Below, piece by piece: positions 55,900 through 64,000 of a stretch of DNA of 64,000 bases. A program made the position numbers and the translations under genes. How positions within the stretch are numbered: position 1 is the stretch's first letter; each line of letters starts with the position of its first letter. The DNA is taken from the NCBI GenBank assembly GCA_947310385.1, contig OX371224.1, forward strand, positions 193,062,980-193,126,979, read 5' to 3'. Under the pieces are notes generated by a model. The model did not search any database and was not told the origin of the DNA. It saw only the letters and a program-made list of their open reading frames with translations. This DNA comes from Nephrotoma appendiculata (lineage: Eukaryota > Arthropoda > Insecta > Diptera > Tipulidae).

Positions 55900-56562
55900 A
55901 TCACACACAGATTAGTTAGTATTTAAACGGCGGGCAAAGTGGTTGTGGGCTATCATATACATTACAAAATAATTTAATTCAACTAAACAAAAAAAAAATT
56001 AATTATTTTTCGTAATTAATTCGCGGTGTTCAAAATTTTTTTATTAAAATTAATTTTCACGTTTTGATTTTTGTTTTTTTCGTGCGGTTTAATTGTTCGT
56101 GGTACGTCACGAAATACACACACACACACACACACACATTCGTGTTTTTGTTTTTAAAGGTTTACCTAAAAAGGATAATAATTTGGTGGTCAAGAAAATT
56201 GAATTTAAATTGAAAATTGTCGGTTAGTGCGAGTGCGAAAATTTATTGTGTGCGGTCGTAAAAACCTGGAAAATATTTAAATTCTAGCGGTTTCGTTCGG
56301 TCGCTCGGCGGGAAAGTAAATTAAATCATAAAAAAATTTATGCTTTTGAAGTGAAAAATAAAGTGAACTTTTATTTTTTTGAGTGGAAATACATATTATG
56401 CTTGTGATTATATTTTGTTTTTTGTTGATAAGGAGATAGCACAGCAAAAACAAAACCGTAAAAAAATATCAGAAAGGAATTTCTTGTATATGGTTGTGTG
56501 CTTCTGGTGTTATAATTTTTTGTTGTTGCTTTGGGATTAAGGATTTGTCTGATCAAATTAAT
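55900..56562 (+). promoter_or_regulatory. Possible promoter and untranslated first exon
   Basis: This stretch has unusually many CG-containing words for the window (GTGCGAGTGCGAAAAT, GTGCGGTCGTAAAA, TTTCGTTCGGTCGCTCGGCG), typical of 5' untranslated first exons in flies. It ends at AATT|GTAAGT (donor 56563-56568). No start codon with a long frame follows, so any coding exon would lie beyond. A (CA)n microsatellite sits at 56117-56138. The evidence is compositional plus one donor. Confidence 0.3.
56117..56138. repeat. (CA)11 microsatellite
   Basis: Uninterrupted ACACAC run within the possible first exon. Confidence 0.9.
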
Positions 56563-56568
56563 TGTAAG

Positions 56569-57429
56569 TCGGTTTTTATAAGATAATATTACTTACATAA
56601 AAAATGTTTGTTTTTAGAGTGGTATACTGAAAATTGTGTGGTCCAGTTTGGAACAGTAAAAAAATTTGTTTGAACATAGAAGAGTGTTTTATGATGAAAA
56701 ATGGAAATTATGTTGTTTTTGTTATGCTTATTATTATTATGATCATTTTCTTGTTGTTATTTTAATTTGAGATGGTAAACTAAGTGGAAAATGTTTGTAA
56801 TATTTGTTTTTGTTAAACACCAAAAAGGAGTGTAGGATTAGATATTGCGGCTGACCACATAAATTCTAATGTGTTTCAGGCTATGAATTTTAGTTGTTTT
56901 TGTAATGTGTATGTTTTATAAACGTACGAAATATACGTACATACATAATACCGGACGAGGAAGGGTCAGTGTTTTATTGTTGATTCGGTATTGTAATATT
57001 AACGTGATTATAATGTAATTTGATGTTTGAATTTTTAATTGGGTAAAATATGAAACAATAAGATTTCCTAGACGTTTTTTTTGGAAATAGTAAAATTCCG
57101 TTATGGGTTGTGATGCGACATTGACCAGCCAAATTAGAATTTGGGTTAGAATATGAATTAAATGTTAACACATTTGATTTCAAATTTACTGTGAATTTGA
57201 TCATTACTGTAATAGTAATGAAAATCTGGAACCTTGGCCTTTGTGCATCTTCATCATATTCATCTTACTAGTTCGGTTTATTTATTTTTTAACGCATTCA
57301 TTCAGTGAGTTCAAGTTTTCAAGTTTCAGTTCAAGTTTTAAGAAATCCCGTTATGCTATTTTATGCTAATCCTAATAATGATTATTCTAAATTATCACCT
57401 CATTATAATACCACCAAATTTTATAGGCT
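56569..57429. other. No gene recognised
   Basis: AT-rich sequence downstream of the possible first exon, consistent with an intron but without independent support. Confidence 0.3.
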
Positions 57430-58420
57430 ACATCAAAACTAAACAACTAGCCAGAAAAAGTTGGTCGCTCATCTAATGGCCTTAACATATATTACTCGGC
57501 TTCGTACATCCCTACAACAACTGAATGTCATTTACCCAAAGAGGCTACAATATTTTCCTAAAGATCTGAAGTTTAATATGTGTAGAAGAGCATTTTCGTA
57601 GCTGTTTGAATCTTCTTCTAAATGGTCTCCTTCATTGATCATTTGTGTTATCGGCGCAGGTAGCTAGGGTGTTATTTTCATGAATTTTGACTTGTTAGAT
57701 CATAGATATATAGAGTCGAGTACACTTCCTTGTGATCCTCCTGCGTTGAATTCGTTAAGTTCAAAGTATTCCTTTTTTTTGTGAAAAGTTTAGTTTATAA
57801 AGGTTAGAGCTTCATGGTAAACTTTGTGGAAAGCCAGTGCCTCTTGTTTCTAATGCTTTTTCAAAGGCCTTACTAATTCTTTGTTCTCGGAATTATTTTT
57901 AGCCATTAAATATTTGCAATTTGTAAAATTTTTAAACAGATTAGATATTATTTGGGGTAAGGATGATAGTTTCTACGATGTTATTTCTTGAAGTGCTTTG
58001 GAATCATATTGAATTCAGTCATTTTCCATATTTTAGACACACATTTTTTGCTGTTCATTAAACTTTTAAATTTCTGTTTGTGAACTGTGTAATATCATTT
58101 GTACTTTCTAAATAATTTCTTTAACGGTTTATTTGGTTAGGTTTGAATTTTAACTAATCCCGATCTTGCCGTCAATCGACCCTAGGTATTTGTAACTCTT
58201 ATCAGTCTCAATGACAATGTTAGACATAAACATTATTTCTTTTATGTAAGGATTGAAACAACTTGAATTTTTATTTGCTAAGATTCAATCAGAGCTTGTT
58301 GCTGTTGAAATTTTTGTTCAGGATATTAAAGTCACCAAAAAGGCGTAATCGACTATTTAAATTCAATTGACAAAAATCATTGATGAAACGCCTTTAAACC
58401 CGTATTGAAACAATTATACC
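57430..58420 (-). pseudogene. LINE remnant: endonuclease and reverse transcriptase scraps
   Basis: On the minus strand, LFGDFN followed by KNFNSNKL (about 58345-58275) matches the endonuclease GDFN site of Jockey-type LINEs. Further along, KAFEKALETRG (about 57870), LAFHKVYHEAL and GGSQGSVLDSIYL (about 57760-57700) match the reverse-transcriptase AFDKVW and VPQGSVLGP blocks. The catalytic FADD region is unrecognisable. Heavily decayed. Confidence 0.65.
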
Positions 58421-58555
58421 ATTAAGACCGAAGTGGAATCAAACTACATAACTTCTACATTAAATCCGTCAATGCAGTTAAAAAGGTTTATGAAATTGAG
58501 GGTAAATACGTTATTGTGGTTCACTCATCAATCTTAAACTGATTGCAGTGATTAA

Positions 58556-58608
58556 ATCTACGCTCTAGGTTAGGTTAGGTTAGGTTAGAGTCTCTATCTA
58601 CGCTCTAG
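58556..58608. repeat. (TTAGG)n-like insert with 13-bp direct repeats
   Basis: ATCTACGCTCTAG occurs at 58556-58568 and 58596-58608. The 27 bases between are GTTAGG repeats ending AGAGTCTCT. It looks like an insertion with a target duplication. The inserted sequence resembles the ancestral insect telomere repeat, and shares CTCTAACCTAACCTAACCT (in reverse) with 38091-38109. Confidence 0.7.
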
Positions 58609-59480
58609 AAACTATAACATCTTACTTTGAACATCAAAAACAAGAGCCTTTCATAATTACTTTGTATGTTGATCGCCATGTCAACAAGCTACGCCCCATT
58701 TAACAATATAAAATGGGTTCTAATTTTCCATTCAATATGTTACCGGGATGGGTTACAGGCGATCCCTCGAAGTTCTCACATAGTAACTGTATGGATTTTT
58801 TCACAAATCCAATGCATCGTATCTAATAAATAGAAACCGAACCTACGATACAGCTTTTATTGATGAGTACATGATGGTATGCTTGCTGGATATAGAGGAC
58901 TTGTGGTTGGCATAAGTAAATGTACCATAATATATCTTCTATCGTCAATAGGCAGGGCATCTTCCCTAACATCATCTCCCCTAACAGTATGAACACTGGT
59001 TAAGGTTCAATGAATTAATCACTCATTATTCGAAATGAAAATATGATTATGAAACCTCATTTGAGGCGGCCAATCCCTTGATGGGATATAGTGCCAGAGA
59101 GAGAGAGAGGGAGATAAACAATTAATCTCCCTGCTCAAGATACCAGAAACCAGTAAAGTCACGACGATCCTTGAAGCTCAACACCAAAAGTGGTCTTTAT
59201 GAGAATTAATTCTTAACTACTTGAGCTGTTTGAAAGTGTACCGCTTGCCATAGTTGCAATTTCAAGACAAACACAATCATTTAGATATTTTTCATCAATA
59301 GTTAATGTTAGATTACACTTAGACTCACTATTAATGAAGACTCGAACTCGATACTACTGCTCAAATGATCCACGAAACGTCTGCTTTATGGGAAATGTGC
59401 AATTTACTATCAAAATGGCATCAAAAGTATGAAGGATTTATAACTTCGTCTTAAAATCAAATTACCTATTTTATTAATTT
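58609..59480. other. No gene; (GA)n tract
   Basis: A GAGAGAGAGAGAGGGAGA tract lies at about 59096-59113. Nothing else recognised. Confidence 0.4.
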
Positions 59481-60050
59481 GTGGAAATTTCATTAAAACC
59501 CGGCATACGGAGCAGTGAATTTTTTGGCCATGATTACGCTGTTTACAGATGCGATCGGTCTCTTGAAGTTAGCCCAATCGAATCGGGTGGTGGTGTACTT
59601 ATAGCAGTACATTCTACATTCTGGAATGCTCCAGTAACCTTAGCCCTGTCGACAGTCGAACAAATTGGCGTAGTAATCAAGATCAAACAAATCTACCACC
59701 TCAATAAAATAGTGATGAAGTTATTTATAAAACAAACTCGTCACCTTTAGTTCTTGTGCTTTGTGATTTTAATCTTCCAAGTATAATCTGGGATTCTGAT
59801 GCGGAACTAAATTGTATTTTACCGTGCAATATTTGTTCAAGATTTCGGAATCACCGATTTCTTGCCATAAACGATATCAAACGCATGATATCAATTAATT
59901 TAATGGCGGGTTCAGACGCAACAAATCAAATATAACTTGAAAGAATAATCGAGATGATATTCCCTCTAAATAAAATGTACCGCGAGCGTAATGAAACTAG
60001 TAGAAGCGGACAATTGAAATTGTCCGACAAGCGCTCGATAAAACAGGAAA
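59481..60050 (+). pseudogene. LINE endonuclease fragment
   Basis: Plus-strand pieces LKPGIRSSEFFGHDYAVYRC and GGGVLIAVHSTF (59500-59625), then in another frame LVLCDFNLPSIIWDSDAE (about 59750-59805), are successive blocks of an apurinic-type LINE endonuclease. The GDFN site reads CDFN. No reverse transcriptase follows, so this is a short orphan fragment. Confidence 0.7.
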
Positions 60051-61437
60051 AATGTAACAGACGGACGGACAGAGGTGTAAAACCTCTGAAACAGCTAAGG
60101 TGCTAATACAACAAATTAGCCCAATAGACAAAAAATGAATAGAATTTTAAGCAAATCAAAAAAAAATTCCAGAAACTACTTTTGAAATAATACTCTTTTT
60201 ATTATAGATAAAAGTATGCCTAGAATAATAATTGAAAATTTAAAAAACAAGTAGACAGCCGCATCTGTGTGACCTCTATTTTTAGAAAAAGTTGAATATC
60301 TCAAAAACTACTTGACCTAGAGTTCCCAAATTTTAAATGTGACCTTTTTAGAGTAGTATCTATCTGTGTGCAGCTCTATTTTGAGCTCTCTGGTATGTAT
60401 AGTTTTTGCTGTGATAGTGCCAACAGACAGGTGGGTGGCCTAAGTCTTTGTATAAGCTTGCTCGCAAGAGCGAGCGCTAAAAGTAGTGATTCGCTCATGC
60501 AACGTAACACCATGTCTATTTGTAAAGCCCGTGTTGCAGGAGCAGATAATCGTTTTTGTTTGCGGTCTTTTGTATATTAAAACCACTTTTTCATTATGTG
60601 CACCACATCTCTCTCTCTCAAGCTGTTGGGAATTTTAGTATTGCACTTTCTAAAATTAATTGTAATGAAATTAAGAAATTTATATCATATTAGGTTACCC
60701 TTTATCAGATTCATGATCATATATGATTTCACAGGATGCCCAGACAAGTTCTGATGCATTTATCAACAGATAATTCATGAAATGATCGGATTGTGTTTGT
60801 CTGTAAACAAATTGAAAAACAAAAAGATGAATTGAGTTAAAGTAGTGATAAATATTTTACTAGAGTTTTTTCGTATTCTTGCACTTTTAATTTTTCCTTC
60901 CAAACCATTAAAATCATCGGCTGCGGATGTAAGGATAGAAAGTTGAACCTCCGCTGCTACAGCATGACATTTATTTAATTATTTATTTGAATTCTGATGT
61001 TCTCGGCGTAAGTACTTAACCTCTTTAACCTCATATACTATTTTCCTGCTCTGTTTGGCCATCACATTCTTTTGTTGCTTCTGGCGTTGTTGTTGTTCTG
61101 GATGTAATATTTAAGCTACGTTTGGATGCAGTTGGTGTTGTTAATGTGGCGGATGTGAACGCAATATGTCGGCCAGTAGTTGTATGATACTTATTTTTTT
61201 TTTAAATAGATTTTTGTGTGCTGGTAAATGGTTTAATATTTTGATTTATTTTTGATTTTATTATATATTGATGTATTTTGCGCGTCTGGAAATATAATTA
61301 AATATGTAAGTAATAGCCAGAGCAAATATTTGATTTAAGGGTATTAAAATTATATTTACCATAAATTGTAGTTTTTCATATTTGTGCCCATTGTGATTTA
61401 TTTTATGTTATTTTGCTGTAAATAATAAACGAAATGG
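60051..61437. other. No gene recognised; (CT)n tract
   Basis: ATCTCTCTCTCTC at about 60607 is a short microsatellite. A 70-codon plus-strand frame at 60368-60580 has no family resemblance. Confidence 0.35.
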
Positions 61438-62571
61438 TTATAAATGTTGTATTGGAATGTTAATACTATTTAGGCCCGTTTTTAATTTAACATCTTTTTT
61501 CTTAATGTCAGCTACTTTATAACTTTTAATCTCATTGCTTAAATCTTCTGATTGCTTATTACTGTAATAAATAGATACATTTGACGATGGTATTGGGCAC
61601 TCAAAATAATCTTCAAGATTTAAAACTGCCAATGCTTTAAACTCATTAGAGTTTATATTCGTATCTTGATTCTTTAAAACAGTTTCCTCTACTATGCAGT
61701 AGTTATTTGGGAATGCTTCAGAACTAGAAAATAATTCCTTGAAAACTGACAACGTCATGTTTCAAAAAGTGATCATTCACCTTTAAACGGTTAATAATTT
61801 GTTGAATTGGATGATCCTTTTTTCACCATTTTTTTTTATTTTTTTTTTTTTTATTTTGCATATAATTCTCGAACTTAAAAGCACTGAACATGTCGAGGTG
61901 CCCAAAAACCTTTACGGCATCAGCCAAATGTAGCAAACTATGCGCGTCAAACGACATATTTTCTATGCCATACAAAGTTTGAAACTGATTAACAAATTCG
62001 ATAGTTAGCTGCATCGCACAATCATTATAATATTGCAAAGTATTGGCCGTAATTGACTGGATGAGCATTTAGTAAGCAGAACACCATCAATTCAACAAAA
62101 TTTCGTTCCCGGTGAATGAATTGTTTTTTAAAAATAATTCTAAGCTTTTTCCAAGGCCGATGTGAGAGTATAATCCTTCGTTTAATGGGATAATATAGCT
62201 TGTAATTTAGAATTCGGTGTTTTTTAAAGTTTTAATGTTTTTTGGCAAATTTTCGTGGTATTTCGTTAACATTTTCAGTAAGGCATTTCCAGCCGTGTCT
62301 GTAATGTTGTACTCATTACTCCATTTCCGTATATCATTGAAAAGGTTTAAATCACGGAATTTATTAAATTCTGTACCGTCATTACTATCTGTATCCGATA
62401 TGCTCTGATCCCAATTTGACGAATCATATTCACCAAAATCAGAAGAATTACTTCCATCGGAATTATAATTAATATGTCTGATTTGCAGCTTTTGAATTAT
62501 TTATTAAATAATTTATTTCACACAAATTTTCAATATCTTGTCTAATCTGGTAGCACGCCTTACTATCCATG
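61438..62571 (-). pseudogene. CACTA-like transposase, internally deleted
   Basis: A minus-strand gene of a family I associate with animal CACTA/EnSpm-like transposases. The N-terminus from ATG 62571 reads CYQIRQDIENLCEINYLINN. A frameshift leads into an acidic Ser/Asp-rich part, then DIRKWSNEYNIT, LLKMLTKYHENLPKN and TLKNTEF (62340-62215). A second shift gives GLGKSLELFLKNNSF (about 62140). The central catalytic region is absent, and the text jumps to TANTLQYYNDCAMQLTIEF, HSLLHLADAVKVFGHLDMFS and AFKFENYMQ (about 62050-61860), a DUF4218-like block. An A-rich insertion follows, then IQQIINRLKVNDHFLKHDVV and a C-terminal part to 61438. Four breaks at least, so dead. Confidence 0.62.
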
Positions 62572-64000
62572 TTGTTAAAATTTCGTTTTTCACACTATTT
62601 TTTTAACAACAAATCTAACACTAACAAAGTTTACAAATTTTCCAAATTGAAATCAAAAACATTAATAACACACATTAAAAAAAATTTGTATACTTACAAA
62701 ACCAAAATTATTATTTTTATATGTGCAGTGTCATGTTAGTATGTACAATCGTACCTATCTCGATCAAATTCAAGAATAAATTCTAAAAGAAAAATGCTTA
62801 ATTTTTGAAGTTTCATCCCGATCGGACAAACCGTTTGAGCCGTAGAGAGGATACATACATTTAGTCTCCACACACACGCACACACATATTTTTAAATCAC
62901 TTTTTTTTTGACATTGATGATATAGGAAATGGTAAATCTACATAAATCTCTCGAGGTCAACAATTGTTCACGATTGCTATATTTTATTTTACTAGGTAAA
63001 AGAAAGAAAACTTACGTAAATTGCATTTAAAATTCTGTTTTACTTATTTTCTAAAATTTTCCACTATTGTTGCTAATTATGTAGAGTATTTAGCAATATC
63101 TAAACTTTCAAAATTGTTTTGTCGATTCCTCCATTTGTACAAGCGACATTGTCGCTCGTGACCTTAATAGATGGACGTAAAAGATAATTGTTTACCGTTT
63201 TTTGACATTTAAAACTCGTATTCAAAAGCCATGCTTTCCAGGGAAGTCGTCGAAATAGTTATTTGTTTATCTAGAGCACAAAGTAGAATATTGCTGTTCA
63301 TGCGAAGCATTGACCAACAACTACGTGAAATTGGACCATCAATCACCTTTGCGCTCGAGATGCACATAATATTTTATAAAAATTAAATAAAAATTTTGTA
63401 TTCAGTTCTCTTTACTTATTTTGAAAAATTAGTCACAGCAATTAAAGCGAAAACAAAATAATTGTTGAATACATAGCAGGCTGACAATGGGGTAGCCTAG
63501 CCGGTAGATACCACTGATTTATGTAACTCACGGCATACAAAAAAACTGTGGAATAGAAAACAAAACTAAAAATCGTACCTAATGTGCAATAGAGAAAGCA
63601 AAACTATATCTTCCTTGTCTTGAATTTTGAATTTTCGGGAATCAAATTCAAATTAGTGCCAGTTAGTCTACAAAAAAACAGTTGACATATACTTGATAAA
63701 ATGGATGCAATGCGAGATTTAACTGGAAAAGTAAAATTCGAGTACCAATGTAAGCAAATATGTATTCAAAATTTAATAGTATACAATCTTGAAAAAAAAA
63801 AATCAACTTTTTTTTTATTTTTATTTACGTTTGACATATATGTCGAATTTTCTATTAGTTTTTGGCTTTTGTATGTTGTTCATTACAGATATGTACTTCA
63901 TATTTCAAGGGAAAAATACGGAAAAATTATTAAAACAAATTTTTTTAAATTAGGCAGGCAGCAGTGTTTTATTTATTAATTTAACTTTAATTAATTAACT
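62572..64000. other. No gene recognised; A-box-like motif
   Basis: TAGCCTAGCCGG at about 63494 fits a tRNA A box perfectly, but no B box follows, so it is at most a decayed SINE head. A (CA)-rich stretch lies at 62869-62887. The 92-codon plus-strand frame at 63701-63979 is hydrophobic and low in complexity and matches nothing known to me. Confidence 0.35.

Noticed and set aside
63480..63560. Possible tRNA gene from a perfect A-box motif
   Set aside because: No B box within the allowed distance and no cloverleaf by eye.
1..64000. CRISPR arrays, operons, phage genes or bacterial contamination
   Set aside because: Introns, insect transposons and an insect chemoreceptor run through the whole window. 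The tandem repeats found are diverged satellites without spacer structure.

Overview
The window looks like nuclear DNA of a higher (brachyceran) fly: very AT-rich, intron-bearing genes with consensus GT/AG junctions, a Gr21a-type carbon dioxide receptor whose protein closely follows the Drosophila one, and a dense load of insect transposons. Nothing points to a bacterial or viral chromosome. I cannot name the species.

Host genes are few. Gr21a (1535-3053, minus) is the only confidently named one. There are also three weaker candidates: an unrecognised spliced gene whose exon is split by a transposon (16379-16400 and 20438-20796, plus), a single exon with a good donor near 51329-51535 (minus), and a possible untranslated first exon at about 55900-56562 (plus).

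Layout. 1-4200: a possible pogo-like repeat, Gr21a, and unassigned sequence. 4201-7364: a segment bounded by a 22-bp direct repeat, ending in a tandem duplication. 7393-8687: an almost intact DD34D mariner. 10662-12800: a MADF-carrying repeat and a tandem array. 13440-14731: a decayed transposon-type gene. 16401-20434: a complete two-gene PIF/Harbinger element carrying, between its genes, an intact DD41D mariner with its own TA duplication. 21140-31640: one decayed minus-strand Helitron split by a non-LTR retrotransposon and by two inverted copies of an AT-rich element ending in CACTGAGAAAAA, one of which holds two further inserts. 34125-37260: LINE and Ty3/Gypsy-like remnants. 37812-38602: a cluster of short inverted-repeat elements, followed by a tRNA-like SINE candidate. 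38955-52100: a nest of a Tigger/pogo remnant, an unclassified spliced transposase-like gene, a TTAA-flanked element, a LINE, a TTA-flanked MITE, and a 5.2-kb foldback-like element containing a degenerate satellite. 52377-55041: an 8-bp-duplication hAT-type element with a dead mariner inside. 57430-64000: LINE scraps, a short (TTAGG)n-like insertion, and an internally deleted CACTA-like gene.

The mobile elements do not cooperate with the receptor gene. What ties the region together is insertion order. In several places the empty site can be read directly, because the reading frame of the older element or gene resumes exactly across the younger insertion. No CRISPR array, operon or prokaryotic-type system is present.
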